Origin: an uncultured Sphingomonadaceae bacterium
GTDB lineage: Bacteria; Pseudomonadota; Alphaproteobacteria; Sphingomonadales; Sphingomonadaceae
DNA length: 64,000 bases
Direction of reading: 5' to 3'
Assembly (NCBI GenBank): GCA_947501695.1
Contig: CANMWO010000001.1
Location: forward strand, 1,550,001 to 1,614,000
Shown: piece by piece, positions 46,466 to 56,731 of the stretch
How the letters are laid out: every line of letters starts with the position of its first letter
How positions within the stretch are numbered: position 1 is the first letter of the stretch
Position numbers and translations under genes: made by a program
The notes under the pieces: model-generated
What the model was told of the DNA's origin: nothing
Databases searched by the model: none
Seen by the model: only the letters and a program-made list of their open reading frames with translations

Positions 46466-47340
46466 TAAATCAAGCCGGCGCCTTCTAGCGCTGCATCGAC
46501 AGCTTTGCGCGCCGCATCTGAAGGCGGTGTCATCGGCAAGCGCAAATTGGTCGGAAAACCATCAATAACCTGCGACAAGGCGTATTTTACCGGTCCCGGA
46601 GACGCGTCAGAGAACATCGCCTTGTGGAGCGGATAAAGCTTATCATTTAGTTCCCGCGCTTTTGCATAATCTCCCGCCGCACAAGCCGCCTGAAATTCTG
46701 CGCATAATTTGGGCGCAACATTGGCTGTGACGGAAATACATCCGGCACCACCAGAGGCGTTAAATGCTAGCGAAAGTTCGTCCACACCAGACAACAGGCA
46801 GAAATCATCGTCACAGGCAAGACGGTGATCGGTAACCCGGTCAATTTCACCGCTCGCATCCTTGATTGCGATAACATTTGGTAATTTGGACAAAGCTGCA
46901 ACTGTCTCTGGCAAAATATCGGTTACGGTTCGCGCTGGCACATTATAAAGAACGAGCGGCAAGTCATTCCCTTTAGTTAGCGTCTCAAAATGCGCGTAAA
47001 TGCCTTCTTGATTGGGACGATTGTAATAAGGGGCAACAACCAATCCTGCCGTCGCACCACATTTCTTGGAAAAATTCAGATGAAGCAATGAGTTGGTGGT
47101 ATCATTGGAACCACAACCTGCAATAATAGGTACGCGCCCCGCCGCCTGCTCAACACAGACTTCGATCACACGATGATGCTCGGCATTGGACAAAGTCGAG
47201 GATTCACCGGTGGTTCCACAGGGAACCAAACCGCTACTACCTTGCTCGATTTGCCAGTCTACCAATGCCCGAAATTCCGCTTCCGCAAACGATCCGTCGC
47301 GAAAGGGAGTCACCAGGGCCGGAATTGAGCCGGAAAACAT
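46465..47340 (-). CDS. dapA: 4-hydroxy-tetrahydrodipicolinate synthase
   Basis: DapA condenses pyruvate with aspartate semialdehyde in the lysine and diaminopimelate pathway. The 291-residue product has the Schiff-base Lys160 in [10 protein letters not shown], Tyr132 in VLYNVPART, and the GTTGES motif near residue 42-47. Length is typical. It is the first gene of the operon dapA-smpB-DUF2062-cckA and is divergent from the lytic transglycosylase gene. Confidence 0.97.
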   Translation of the reverse strand: MFSGSIPALVTPFRDGSFAEAEFRALVDWQIEQGSSGLVPCGTTGESSTLSNAEHHRVIEVCVEQAAGRVPIIAGCGSNDTTNSLLHLNFSKKCGATAGLVVAPYYNRPNQEGIYAHFETLTKGNDLPLVLYNVPARTVTDILPETVAALSKLPNVIAIKDASGEIDRVTDHRLACDDDFCLLSGVDELSLAFNASGGAGCISVTANVAPKLCAEFQAACAAGDYAKARELNDKLYPLHKAMFSDASPGPVKYALSQVIDGFPTNLRLPMTPPSDAARKAVDAALEGAGLI

Positions 47341-47443
47341 GGAAATACTCCTTTAAATTTAGCTAAGAAATTGCCAAGGCTTATTCAAGCTTAACAATCA
47401 TATAGTTTGTCGTTCAGCGCCTGATAAGGAGCCTACCCCCAAA

Positions 47444-49420
47444 ATGTCCAGTATGGTATCAAGAATTATTCTCGCAAGCCTGCTTTTAACGCCGGTAACA
47501 TGCATCGCAGCCGAACAAAGTGGCGGCGCCACCCTATCCGATCCGACCGGCGGAAATGCCGTGCTCGGCTTGCAGCGCTGGCGTGTACTGACCCAGTCCG
47601 ACAATTATTCCTTCGATGATTATGCCGGATTCCTGGTAACCTATCCCGGTTGGCCCGACGACACACGCATGCGGCGCAATGCGGAACAGGCGATCAACAT
47701 AAACAGCTTTTCTGCTAGCCGAGTCATTACCTTTTTTGACCAGTTTCCACCGCTAACTAATGCGGGCGCGGCAAAATATGCTGTCGCCCTGCAATCCCGG
47801 GGAGAGACCCTGAAAGCCAATGCTATGGCGAAACAGGCTTGGCGTGGCGGCACATTGACCAATGACGATGAGGCAGCCTTGCTTAGCCGATTTAGCTCTG
47901 CCCTGACGGTTGACGATCATGATGCGCGAATGGATGCGCTACTTTGGGCACGCGCAACCCGCGCAGCTGCCCGCCAACTTGGCTTTGCTTCATCTGGGCG
48001 CAGGTCTGTTTTTGATGCACGTCTTGCACAACTGACCGAAGCGCCGAATGCCGGTGCGAAAGCGAGCGCCGTCAATAGTCTGGCACAATATGACGCCGGC
48101 TACATCGCCGATCGCGCGCGCTATCTGCGTAACAAGGGGCAGAGCTACAACGCCCGCCAGTTGATGGCTAACCGGCCGGGATTGCGGATCCGGCCGACGA
48201 GCGATTCTCAGATTGCGACTTGGTATGAGGCCAATCTAATCAACGCAAAGGCCGCCGCCAATGACCGGCAATGGTCTGTTGCCTATAATATCGCATCGAA
48301 AGTCGACGACGCATATGACGGCCCTACCGACATTGCCGGCGAAAGCAGCCGTATTCGCGACAAATATTCTGATCTGACTTGGCTCGCGGGCAATGCGGCC
48401 CTGTGGGGTCAGCGCAATCCGGCCAAAGCGGTCGCGATGTTTGATCGCTATGCGCGCTCTTACAACAGCCCTAATATTCGCTCGAAAGGCTATTATTGGG
48501 CTGGCCGCTCTGCTGCTGAAGCCGGTCAAACCGCCGAAGCGACCGCGTATTTCGAAAAGGCCGCAGCCTTTCCGGCCTATTTCTATGGACAATTGGCGCA
48601 TGAGCGGCTTGGCCGCCCCTTGCCAGCCTTTGACCGCAAGCCGACTGTGGAAGTTACCGACCAAGATCGGCGGGCTTATGATCAGAGCCCTATCGTCATA
48701 GCGTCTAAAGCCTCAGCGCGAACCGGCCCGTGGAAAGAACAGATTCGTTTCTATCGCGCGCTTTCCTATAATGCTCAGACTGAAAAGGACTATGCCCTGA
48801 TTAGCGATTTATCCACCCGGATTGGTCAGCGCGATCTTGGCGTAATATCGGGCATTAGCGCGCAGGGACAAAAGCGAACGGCCACAGACTCGACCTTGTT
48901 CCCGACCCTTAGCGTGCCAAACGGCTACGAGAACAGCTGGACCAGCATTCATGCCATTACCCGTCAGGAAAGTCAGTTCGCGCAAGGCGCAATAAGCCAT
49001 GCTGGCGCGCGCGGCCTGATGCAGTTGATGCCCGGCACGGCTCGCGAACAATCTGGCAAAGCGGGACTACGCTATAATATGGCGTCGCTAACCAGCGATC
49101 CCCAATATAATATCCGCCTTGGCAGCGGTTATTTTGAGCGTATGTTGCGCTATTATGGCGGTTCTCGTCCACTAGCAGTAGCGGCCTATAATGCTGGACC
49201 AGGTAATGTGAACAAATGGCTACGCCGCAACGGCGATCCGCGTAAAGGCGGCATCGATTGGCTCAAGTGGATTGAGGATATTCCGATTTCCGAAACCCGC
49301 AACTATGTCAAACGTGTGCTCGAAAACGCGGTGGTCTACGACACACTCAATCCACGTGGTCCAAAGCTGAAAAGTGATACGCCACTGACCCGCTATATTG
49401 GAAAAAATTACAAGGGATAG
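47444..49420 (+). CDS. Soluble lytic transglycosylase
   Basis: This enzyme cleaves peptidoglycan to 1,6-anhydro-muropeptides in the periplasm. The 658-residue protein has a signal peptide (to about residue 23, TCIAAEQ), a long alpha-helical superhelix of repeats (about 60-480), and a C-terminal SLT domain with the catalytic Glu509 in ITRQESQF, GARGLMQLMPGTA and AVAAYNAGPGNVNKWL. The architecture matches Slt70. AAGGAG lies 12 bases upstream of the ATG; an in-frame ATG at 47453 would sit further away. dapA is divergent. Confidence 0.94.
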   Translation: MSSMVSRIILASLLLTPVTCIAAEQSGGATLSDPTGGNAVLGLQRWRVLTQSDNYSFDDYAGFLVTYPGWPDDTRMRRNAEQAININSFSASRVITFFDQFPPLTNAGAAKYAVALQSRGETLKANAMAKQAWRGGTLTNDDEAALLSRFSSALTVDDHDARMDALLWARATRAAARQLGFASSGRRSVFDARLAQLTEAPNAGAKASAVNSLAQYDAGYIADRARYLRNKGQSYNARQLMANRPGLRIRPTSDSQIATWYEANLINAKAAANDRQWSVAYNIASKVDDAYDGPTDIAGESSRIRDKYSDLTWLAGNAALWGQRNPAKAVAMFDRYARSYNSPNIRSKGYYWAGRSAAEAGQTAEATAYFEKAAAFPAYFYGQLAHERLGRPLPAFDRKPTVEVTDQDRRAYDQSPIVIASKASARTGPWKEQIRFYRALSYNAQTEKDYALISDLSTRIGQRDLGVISGISAQGQKRTATDSTLFPTLSVPNGYENSWTSIHAITRQESQFAQGAISHAGARGLMQLMPGTAREQSGKAGLRYNMASLTSDPQYNIRLGSGYFERMLRYYGGSRPLAVAAYNAGPGNVNKWLRRNGDPRKGGIDWLKWIEDIPISETRNYVKRVLENAVVYDTLNPRGPKLKSDTPLTRYIGKNYKG

Positions 49421-49461
49421 TCTTAGGTCAGCGGCATTTTGGGCGCAGCGCGAAGCCATTC

Positions 49462-50145
49462 TTACAAAGGATGCGCTTCGCCGTTCCAACGTTTAAAATC
49501 GCCAGTTTCCTCGATTGTCCAAGCATCCGCAACCGCACGCACGCCCTTGGCACTCTCTTCTGGTGTAATTTCCGCGCCCGGACCACCCATGTCGGTTTGA
49601 ACATATCCGGGATGAATCAAGCCTACGACAATACCGCGGTCTTTCAGATCAATTGCCACTGATCGCATCATGCGATTGAGACCAGCCTTCGCGGCCCCAT
49701 ATACGTAAAACCCGCCATAAGGCCACCATGATGCAGCAAGCTGGCTTGAAAAATTCATCACTTTTGAACCAGATTCCATTTTGGGGAGTAAGGCTTGCAG
49801 CACCCGAAGCGGCGCCATCAACAGAACATTTAAAACATCATTCCAGGCAGTCCAATCGGACTCTTCCAGTTCAGGGGTAAAAGGGCCAACATTCCCGGCT
49901 ACATTATATAAAATATCAACCTTGTCTTCCACCCGAGAGGCCGCTTCCTTGACCGAAGCATCCAGCCCTACGTCCATTGTAACAGGCACTATCAGGTCTT
50001 GATATTGTGCAATAATTGCGTTGAGTGCATCAGCACCATTGGGGTCACGCAAGAATGCGTAAACTTTATCGCCTTTTTCCGCATGTTGCCGCGTTAATTC
50101 CAATCCAATACCTCGACCCGCACCAGTAATTGCAACCACAGCCAT
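49462..50145 (-). CDS. Short-chain dehydrogenase/reductase, substrate unknown
   Basis: The 227-residue protein has the cofactor motif ITGAGRGIGLEL (about residues 6-17), a modified NAG block (LYNVAGNVG, residues 79-87), Ser133 or Ser134 in NFSSQL and the catalytic Tyr149 and Lys153 in YGAAK. The cofactor and substrate cannot be told. An AGGAG ribosome binding site precedes the ATG. It converges with the lytic transglycosylase gene; the 258-base spacer on its other side (50146-50403) shows no recognisable element. Confidence 0.92.
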   Translation of the reverse strand: MAVVAITGAGRGIGLELTRQHAEKGDKVYAFLRDPNGADALNAIIAQYQDLIVPVTMDVGLDASVKEAASRVEDKVDILYNVAGNVGPFTPELEESDWTAWNDVLNVLLMAPLRVLQALLPKMESGSKVMNFSSQLAASWWPYGGFYVYGAAKAGLNRMMRSVAIDLKDRGIVVGLIHPGYVQTDMGGPGAEITPEESAKGVRAVADAWTIEETGDFKRWNGEAHPL

Positions 50146-50403
50146 ATCATTCTTCTCCTGTTCTTTTGATATTGTGACTAAGCCTTGGACGCAGTCGAAA
50201 ATACTGATGATTATGGCAGTATGTGAACTCGTCTTTCAAATATCCAGGATGCCGCATCTGATATTCAGACATGCATTTGGACCCAGAAACAATATGTTCT
50301 CAAGCTCGAAGGAGCGAGATGTAATGCTATTTTGATTACCTAAAATTTTGATCGATCGAAGGCTAATGTCCGCAGTTGCGACTAAAGCAGACGCTGGTTC
50401 AAG

Positions 50404-51192
50404 TCACTCCGCCTCATACCCAAAGGCTTCTTCTGCTAGTTTAACCAATTCAGGATCTGCCTCCGGTAGATCATCCGGCAATGCGGCTTCCAGTGTTTCA
50501 GCCACATAGGTCATAGCAGCAATCCGAGCGGCTTTTTTATCATTGCCATCAATCACTTTCCACGGCGCCCAACGCGTGTCGGTCTGTTTGAACATATCTT
50601 CCATTGCGTCGAGATAGTCCGCGCGTTTGGAACGGTTGCGAAAATCATCCTTCGTTATTTTCCATCGTTTTTCCGGCGTGTTCAGGCGGTCGGCAAAGCG
50701 TTGGTCTTGCGCATCCTGTGTGGTGTGAAAGAATAGCTTTATGAGGTTCGTGCCACCATCAATTTGCTGCGCTTCAAATTCATTGATTTCATCATAGCCG
50801 CGCTTCCAGTCCGCCTTGCTGCAAAAGCCTTCCACCCGCTCGACCAATACGCGGCCATACCAACTGCGATCGAACACAGCGATCTCGCGACTACCCGGCA
50901 AGCGTTTCCAGAAGCGCCAGAGGAAGTGGCGATCCAGCTCTTCCTTCGTTGGTGCGCCGATTGGATAGACTTCAAAATAACGCGGATCCCATTCAGCCGT
51001 CATCCGCCGGATACAACCGCCCTTACCTGCCGCATCCCAGCCTTCGAAAACCAGAATCGTGCGGTTTCCATGTATGATATGTTCAAAATGGACACGTGCG
51101 AGGCGTTCCTGCACGTCTTTCAGCGCATCGGAATAGTCCCCATCAAATTTCTTGCCTGCCTCATAGTCCGATAGTTTGATATTCTTGCTCAT
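50404..51192 (-). CDS. ppk2: Polyphosphate kinase 2 family protein
   Basis: PPK2 enzymes transfer phosphate between polyphosphate and nucleotides, often making GTP or ATP from polyphosphate. The 262-residue, single-domain protein has Walker A FEGWDAAGKGGCIRRM near residue 49 and the lid and Walker B region AVFDRSWYGRVLVERVEGF. It is a class I-type, one-domain form. The ATG at 51192 has GAGG six bases upstream; a TTG at 51204 is in frame but less likely. A PPK1 gene lies 7 kb away in the same window. Confidence 0.95.
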   Translation of the reverse strand: MSKNIKLSDYEAGKKFDGDYSDALKDVQERLARVHFEHIIHGNRTILVFEGWDAAGKGGCIRRMTAEWDPRYFEVYPIGAPTKEELDRHFLWRFWKRLPGSREIAVFDRSWYGRVLVERVEGFCSKADWKRGYDEINEFEAQQIDGGTNLIKLFFHTTQDAQDQRFADRLNTPEKRWKITKDDFRNRSKRADYLDAMEDMFKQTDTRWAPWKVIDGNDKKAARIAAMTYVAETLEAALPDDLPEADPELVKLAEEAFGYEAE

Positions 51193-51284
51193 GCTTCGCC
51201 TCAAAATGTCCTTCGTCCCTGCACTCAGGCCCTCTCGACATACTATAGGACGGCAAAAAGAACGAATCGGTTAACTCTGTTTAG

Positions 51285-52265
51285 TTAGTTCGCCTTTTTG
51301 GCTACCGCGGCATCGGTGGCTACTCCCACAAGATCATAACGTAAAAACCAATCATCAATGGCGCGTTCACGGGCTTCGATGCGACGGATTGCTTGATCAA
51401 TTTCATTTTTGCGGCCACCCATTTGGTTAGCTTCGGTATATAACTTGATAGCCTCGCCCAATGTGCCTTTTTGCTCCGCGCAGAGACCGCGGTTAAACGT
51501 GATCGATCTATGTAGCGCTCTATTTGCCGCGGCTTCATCCCACATACGACAAGCTTCCAGCTCATCAGTCTTGGTCATCTTGACGGCTGACTTAAAAAAT
51601 TTTCCAGTGGCTTTGTCCATGCCTTTACGGCTTTCCAGCACCCGGATATTTTCGCGTCTTTCTATAGGCGCGAGATCGCGACGCACGGAATAGGCGGCAC
51701 TGTTGATCATCCCGCGAATGACTTCTTCACTGCTTGCGAAGCTTTCTTTGCGTCCACAGACTATTTGTTCATTCCCATTGGATTTGCGATCGGCATAGAT
51801 TGTCTGACCATCGCTAAAACGGGAAAGACGGATTTGTGCCTGAAAATCGATCACCCGTTTCAGACATTTTACTTCAACGCTTTTGCGCTTGACGCATTTG
51901 TCTTTATCATCCCGCTTCACACAGCGTTCCCGATAGCCTTTTGTTGGATATTCTTCGATGCCGGCTGTTGCGGTACCCGATAATGTTCCTTCAGGTTCAA
52001 TAGCAGATCGACCCGCCATGATTTTGAAATAGGGCGCACCATCAATCTCAACATCGCTGAGCTTATCTTCGATTTCAAAGGCCAAAGCTGTGCCATCATT
52101 ACCGCCAAAGCGATCTATCGCGATCGATTTGATTTCTGCGACATTATCTGCACGAGCCGGATATAGCCCGTTTATCTGCAGTGTTTCTGCCTGCGCTGTC
52201 GTTGTTAAACAAAGCGCCGTTAGCCCGATGGAAACTGCTTTTCCAATTGATAGAATTTGAGTCAT
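51285..52265 (-). CDS. Unrecognised secreted protein with cysteine-rich loop and TPR-like C-terminus
   Basis: I do not recognise the family. The 326-residue protein has a signal peptide (cleavage near TAQA, residue 26). Residues 44-85 (VAEIKSIAIDRFGGNDG onward) resemble the alpha/beta start of CsgG- or LpoB-like proteins, which are envelope-associated. A basic, cysteine-containing loop follows (Cys115, Cys124, Cys134, with Cys170 further on; RERCVKRDDKDKCVKRK). Residues 200-300 look like two TPR helical pairs (ACRMWDEAAANRALHRS and LGEAIKLYTEANQMGG). No lipobox is seen. Transcribed alone between ppk2 and the hydrolase gene. Confidence 0.72.
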   Translation of the reverse strand: MTQILSIGKAVSIGLTALCLTTTAQAETLQINGLYPARADNVAEIKSIAIDRFGGNDGTALAFEIEDKLSDVEIDGAPYFKIMAGRSAIEPEGTLSGTATAGIEEYPTKGYRERCVKRDDKDKCVKRKSVEVKCLKRVIDFQAQIRLSRFSDGQTIYADRKSNGNEQIVCGRKESFASSEEVIRGMINSAAYSVRRDLAPIERRENIRVLESRKGMDKATGKFFKSAVKMTKTDELEACRMWDEAAANRALHRSITFNRGLCAEQKGTLGEAIKLYTEANQMGGRKNEIDQAIRRIEARERAIDDWFLRYDLVGVATDAAVAKKAN

Positions 52266-52350
52266 ATTGCCCCTCTAAGTCGTTCAGCTGATGGACTTAT
52301 AATAGCTTATCTGAACCCGCAATTACGGGCTCGTTCATAGACCGCTATCG

Positions 52351-53247
52351 TCAAATTTGTGGGCCAAGACCGTGCGCAATATAGTCTGCAATACGCTTAG
52401 GGTCCTGCATCGGCATGAAATGGGAAAGCTCTGGAATATGCAGTTCTTGCGCGTTGGAAAACACGTCCACTAGACCGGGCCAAGTCGGGCTATTGGCAAA
52501 GTCGCGCGCAGCCGTCACATCGTCACTGCCCATTTGTGCGCGCAGTATAGTGACCGGCAATCCTATGCGTTTGACTATCGGATAGGGATCCACTGAACGA
52601 AAACCCTCATAAACGGACGCTTCCAGATAAGGCGGACAGGCCAAGACGAAGCCTTCCCCACTATCGGCAGGCAGCAGACCATATTGGCAATAGTCCATCA
52701 GAACATCGGGCTGCCAGAGACTGAAAGGATGGCGATCCTTAAATGCGGAAAACATAGCTTCAGGTGATTCCCAGCTATTGCGTCTCCGCGACACGGGATT
52801 TTGATTCGGATCGAGGTCCGCCAGCTTTGTGGGATTTATATAGGCTTCGGGCTCAGTAACCGTCGGATCAACCAGCACAAGCCGTTCGAAACGCTCTGGC
52901 ATGACATCCGCGACCTGTACTAGCGCATGTGCGCCCATACTATGGCCGACACCGATCACGTTCTTACAATCCAACCCCGCGACCAGCGCACCGACTGTCC
53001 GGCCCATTAAGGTCCAATCGCCTAAGCTATCGGGTTTCCCGCTACGGCCATGACCGCACTGATCAACGGCGATGATATGATAGTCAGACGGCAGCGCTGC
53101 GATAGTCTTATCCCAGCAACGCGCATGGAAACCGGTGGCATGGACCATCAGGATCGTCTGGTCGTCCGGATTGCCCCACTCGAAATAGCAGAGGTCTGTG
53201 TCGCCCTTTTGAAACCGCTTTTCTGTTGGTTGCCCCGCTTCGCTCAT
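52351..53247 (-). CDS. Alpha/beta hydrolase, substrate unknown
   Basis: A 298-residue alpha/beta-hydrolase-fold protein. The oxyanion segment [11 protein letters not shown] is near residue 36, the nucleophile is Ser103 in [13 protein letters not shown], and the histidine is likely in [13 protein letters not shown] near residue 280; the acid should follow strand 6. No signal peptide. The fold covers esterases, epoxide hydrolases and lactonases, so the substrate is open. Its ATG overlaps the aspS stop (ATGA), so it is translated with aspS. Confidence 0.9.
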   Translation of the reverse strand: MSEAGQPTEKRFQKGDTDLCYFEWGNPDDQTILMVHATGFHARCWDKTIAALPSDYHIIAVDQCGHGRSGKPDSLGDWTLMGRTVGALVAGLDCKNVIGVGHSMGAHALVQVADVMPERFERLVLVDPTVTEPEAYINPTKLADLDPNQNPVSRRRNSWESPEAMFSAFKDRHPFSLWQPDVLMDYCQYGLLPADSGEGFVLACPPYLEASVYEGFRSVDPYPIVKRIGLPVTILRAQMGSDDVTAARDFANSPTWPGLVDVFSNAQELHIPELSHFMPMQDPKRIADYIAHGLGPQI

Positions 53248-55028
53248 GCCTCTTTCGGCGGCTCCACCACACGAATATGCAATTCACGCAATTGCTTGTG
53301 CGAAACACCGCTTGGTGCGCTCATCATCAAGTCTTCGGCTTTCTGGTTCATCGGGAAAAGCACTACTTCGCGGATGTTGGGCTCATCGGCGAGCAACATC
53401 ACGATCCGGTCGACGCCCGGTGCAGAGCCACCATGAGGAGGTGCACCATATTTGAGCGCGTTGATCATGCCAGAAAATTCACTGTCTACTGCCGCCTTGT
53501 CATAGCCAGCCAGTTCAAAGGCTTTGTACATGATGTCAGGGCGATGGTTCCGGATGGCACCAGATGACAGCTCAATCCCGTTGCAGACAATATCATATTG
53601 CCATGCCAGGATATCGAGCGGATCTTTATTCTCCAGCGCATCCATCTCCCCTTGCGGCATCGAGAACGGGTTATGTGAGAAATCGAGTTTCTTCAATTCC
53701 TCGTCATATTCGTACATTGGATAATCAACGACCCAGCAAAATTTGAACTCATCTTCGCTTATCAGATCAAGCTTTTCTGCTGCCCGGGTGCGAGCCACAC
53801 CAGCCAATTTGGCCGCTTCTGCTTCCTTGCCAGCGGCAAAGAAAACACCGTCATCAGGACCACAACCTAGGTCAGCAAGCAATTTCGCCGTGCCTTCTTC
53901 TCCGTGGTTTTTAGCAATCGGACCGCCAGCTGCACCCTCTTTCATGTTGATATAGCCGAGACCGGCAAAACCTTCGCTGCGTGCCCAGTTGTTCATGTCA
54001 TCAAAAAATTTGCGGCTGTTCTTACCGGCTCCTGGAGCGACAAAAGCCCTTACGGTACCGCCAGAAGAAGTGATCTTGTCAAACAAGCCAAAGCCGGAGC
54101 CTTTGAAATGATCCGACACGTCTTGAATGATGATTGGGTTACGAAGATCGGGTTTATCCGAGCCGTATTTCAGCATGGATTCTTTATATGGAATACGCGG
54201 AAATTCACCGGCAGGCGTAACGCTTTTGCCATTAGCAAATTCTTCAAACACGCCAGCAAGAACCGGTTCGAGTGCTTGAAACACATCTTCCTGCGTGACA
54301 AAGCTCATCTCCAGATCGAGCTGGTAAAATTCACCCGGCGAACGATCAGCCCGCGCATCTTCATCACGGAAACAAGGAGCAATTTGAAAATAGCGGTCAA
54401 AGCCCGCCACCATCAGCATCTGTTTAAACATCTGCGGTGCCTGTGGCAGCGCATAGAATTTACCAGGATGAACACGGCTTGGCACAAGATAATCGCGCGC
54501 GCCTTCTGGCGACGACGCGGTCAGGATCGGTGTCTGAAATTCCGTAAAGCCCTGCTCGGTCATGCGATTGCGCAAAGAGGAAATCACCTTTGAACGCAGC
54601 ATCATATTAGCGTGTACTTTTTCTCGCCGCAGGTCGAGGAAACGGTAACGGAGGCGGACATCTTCAGGATATTCCTGTTCGCCAAATACCGGCATCGGCA
54701 GCTCTTCGGCTGGCCCCTGCATATCAACCGTATCTGCCACCAGTTCCACTTCACCAGTCGGCAGGTTCGCATTTATTGTCTCGGTTGAACGCGCCGCTAC
54801 TTTACCAGTGACCGTTATAACGGACTCTTTGCGGGCGGCATCCAGCATCTTGAAAGCCTCGCTGCCTTCTTCGCTGACAATCTGGGTCAAACCAAAATGA
54901 TCGCGCAGGTCTACAAACATCAAATTGCCATGGTCACGGATATTGTGAATCCATCCGGACAGGCGAACTTCTTCACCAACATTAGCGGAGCGAAGCTGTG
55001 AGCAGTTATGGGAACGATATGCGTGCAT
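53244..55028 (-). CDS. aspS: Aspartyl-tRNA synthetase, probably non-discriminating type
   Basis: AspRS charges tRNA-Asp. The 594-residue protein has the OB-fold anticodon domain ([22 protein letters not shown]), the class II catalytic core ([19 protein letters not shown]) and the bacterial GAD insertion. His33 in RDHG corresponds to the histidine found in AspRS enzymes that also charge tRNA-Asn, such as that of Pseudomonas aeruginosa; I infer, but cannot show, that Asn-tRNA is made by amidation. The ATG at 55028 has AAAGG upstream and gives the usual N-terminus MHAYRSHNC. Divergent from rnd. Confidence 0.97.
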   Translation of the reverse strand: MHAYRSHNCSQLRSANVGEEVRLSGWIHNIRDHGNLMFVDLRDHFGLTQIVSEEGSEAFKMLDAARKESVITVTGKVAARSTETINANLPTGEVELVADTVDMQGPAEELPMPVFGEQEYPEDVRLRYRFLDLRREKVHANMMLRSKVISSLRNRMTEQGFTEFQTPILTASSPEGARDYLVPSRVHPGKFYALPQAPQMFKQMLMVAGFDRYFQIAPCFRDEDARADRSPGEFYQLDLEMSFVTQEDVFQALEPVLAGVFEEFANGKSVTPAGEFPRIPYKESMLKYGSDKPDLRNPIIIQDVSDHFKGSGFGLFDKITSSGGTVRAFVAPGAGKNSRKFFDDMNNWARSEGFAGLGYINMKEGAAGGPIAKNHGEEGTAKLLADLGCGPDDGVFFAAGKEAEAAKLAGVARTRAAEKLDLISEDEFKFCWVVDYPMYEYDEELKKLDFSHNPFSMPQGEMDALENKDPLDILAWQYDIVCNGIELSSGAIRNHRPDIMYKAFELAGYDKAAVDSEFSGMINALKYGAPPHGGSAPGVDRIVMLLADEPNIREVVLFPMNQKAEDLMMSAPSGVSHKQLRELHIRVVEPPKEA

Positions 55029-55228
55029 GATGAACCTTTGATATTTGAAATGTTTCTGATGGCGAAACTTATGAGGGCGTAACACAGGCCGAAAGGACAT
55101 TTGTCAAGGATGAAGCTTTTAATCTGTAAATCTTATTCCCCGCCCCAAGTCGGGACAAAATCGGCAAACCATAGAAATTGTCTATCAGAAATGTTTGCGA
55201 GCCTTGGCGTAGCTTGTATAGAACCTGT

Positions 55229-56419
55229 ATGAAAATTCATCCTTTACTGACTGATAGTCAGGATATTGCCGATATTTGCGAACGCTTTTCGACTGCCGAC
55301 TTCGTCGCGGTGGACACAGAGTTTATGCGCGAAAACACCTATTGGCCGATCCTCTGCCTGATCCAGATTTCAGATGGCAAAGAAGCCGCTGCGATTGATC
55401 CACTGGCGAAAGGCATTGATCTGAAACCACTGATGGACTTGCTGGTTGAAAATGAAGATGTCCTGAAAATCTTTCACGCCGGCGGTCAAGATGTAGAAAT
55501 TATCCACAATATGACCGGCAAGACCCCGCATCCGATATTCGACACGCAGGTTGCCGCCATGGCCCTGGGCCCTAGCGAGCAAATAGGATATGCCAATCTG
55601 GTCGATAGTTGGCTTGGCGTCACTCTGGACAAAGGCGCGCGCTTTACCGATTGGTCGCGGCGCCCTTTGAACGACCGGCAGATTGAATATGCCATTGGTG
55701 ATGTCACGCATCTGTCCAAAATTTTCTCGATGATGCTGGAAAAGCTGATCGAAACTGGCCGGGGTATGTGGATTAATGCCGAGATGGAAAAGCTCGCCGA
55801 TCCTGATAACTATGTGAACGATCCCGAAAATTCTTGGCGCCGCGTCAAGTTTCAAGGCCGCAATCTTGAAGCGCTAGGCCGTCTGAAAGCGCTCGCCGCC
55901 TGGCGCGAAAAGGAAGCCCAGTCCAAGGACATGCCGCGCGGGCGGATCATGCGCGATGAGACTTTGGCCGATGTTGCCGCCCATCCGCCCAAGGACCAGC
56001 ATAAATTATCACAGGTGCGCGGGCTATCATCGGGCTGGAAAAACAATGAAATTGGCGAACGGTTGATGGACGCTCTAGCCAATGCGGAGCCTCTTTCTAA
56101 AGATGAACTACCCGATCGCAGTGGACGGCGTCCCAAATTCAGCAAAGAAAACGCATTGGTTGCCGACTTGTTAAAGCTGCTACTCAAAATCAGGTCTGCA
56201 GAAATGAATGTCGCTTCGAAATTGCTGGCTCGTGCGGATGATTTGGAACGCATTGTCGGCGGCGAACGCGACGGTGTCGCATTGCTGCAAGGCTGGCGCT
56301 ACGAGGAATTTGGTCGCGATGCGATTGATCTGATCGAAGGACGCATGAGTTTCACTGTCAAAGACGGAAAATTAAAAATGACTCATCAACCAGAGACGGA
56401 AAGCGAAAAGACCGAATGA
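55229..56419 (+). CDS. rnd: Ribonuclease D
   Basis: RNase D is a 3'-5' exonuclease that trims tRNA and other small RNA ends. The 396-residue protein has the DEDD-type exonuclease core with Asp29 and Glu31 in AVDTEFMREN, the third acid in IFHAGGQDVE, and the Tyr-x3-Asp motif in EYAIGDVTHL, then one or two HRDC-like helical domains (KALAAWREKEAQSKDMPRG and so on). The ATG at 55229 gives MKIHPLLTDS; the longer frame to 55178 is not supported. It overlaps the next gene by four bases. Confidence 0.96.
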   Translation: MKIHPLLTDSQDIADICERFSTADFVAVDTEFMRENTYWPILCLIQISDGKEAAAIDPLAKGIDLKPLMDLLVENEDVLKIFHAGGQDVEIIHNMTGKTPHPIFDTQVAAMALGPSEQIGYANLVDSWLGVTLDKGARFTDWSRRPLNDRQIEYAIGDVTHLSKIFSMMLEKLIETGRGMWINAEMEKLADPDNYVNDPENSWRRVKFQGRNLEALGRLKALAAWREKEAQSKDMPRGRIMRDETLADVAAHPPKDQHKLSQVRGLSSGWKNNEIGERLMDALANAEPLSKDELPDRSGRRPKFSKENALVADLLKLLLKIRSAEMNVASKLLARADDLERIVGGERDGVALLQGWRYEEFGRDAIDLIEGRMSFTVKDGKLKMTHQPETESEKTE

Positions 56420-56724
56420 GAGTCCAGCTCGTTCTTGCGACCATAAGCTGTCCCACTTTGCTGGCTTGCTCGGCCACTAGCGGGGAGCCAGTGATTCCGG
56501 AACGCGGGGTTACGCCGGGATATACATGCCAGACAAATGGTCTCGATACATTCGTTGGACAACAAGCCAATAGTGAGACCGGGGCCACCGCTCTCAAACA
56601 ATCTGGAGCGAAAAGCCTGCGCTGGATTCCGCCGAATAGTGCAGTTACGATGGACTATCGTCAGGATCGTTTGAATATAGAATATAACGAAAATATGGAA
56701 ATCAAGCGCGTCAATTGCGGCTAA
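56416..56724 (+). CDS. I78 family peptidase inhibitor-like lipoprotein
   Basis: A 102-residue protein with a short signal peptide ending in a lipobox (LLAC, Cys18), so probably a lipoprotein. The rest matches the I78 inhibitor family: CQTNGLDTFVGQQAN, ALKQSGAKSLRWIPP, VTMDYRQDRLN and a final CG with a paired cysteine. I78 proteins are small serine-protease inhibitors in fungi and bacteria; the target here is unknown. Its ATG overlaps the rnd stop (ATGA), which places it in the same transcript. Confidence 0.88.
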   Translation: MRVQLVLATISCPTLLACSATSGEPVIPERGVTPGYTCQTNGLDTFVGQQANSETGATALKQSGAKSLRWIPPNSAVTMDYRQDRLNIEYNENMEIKRVNCG

Positions 56725-56731
56725 GAAGGGC

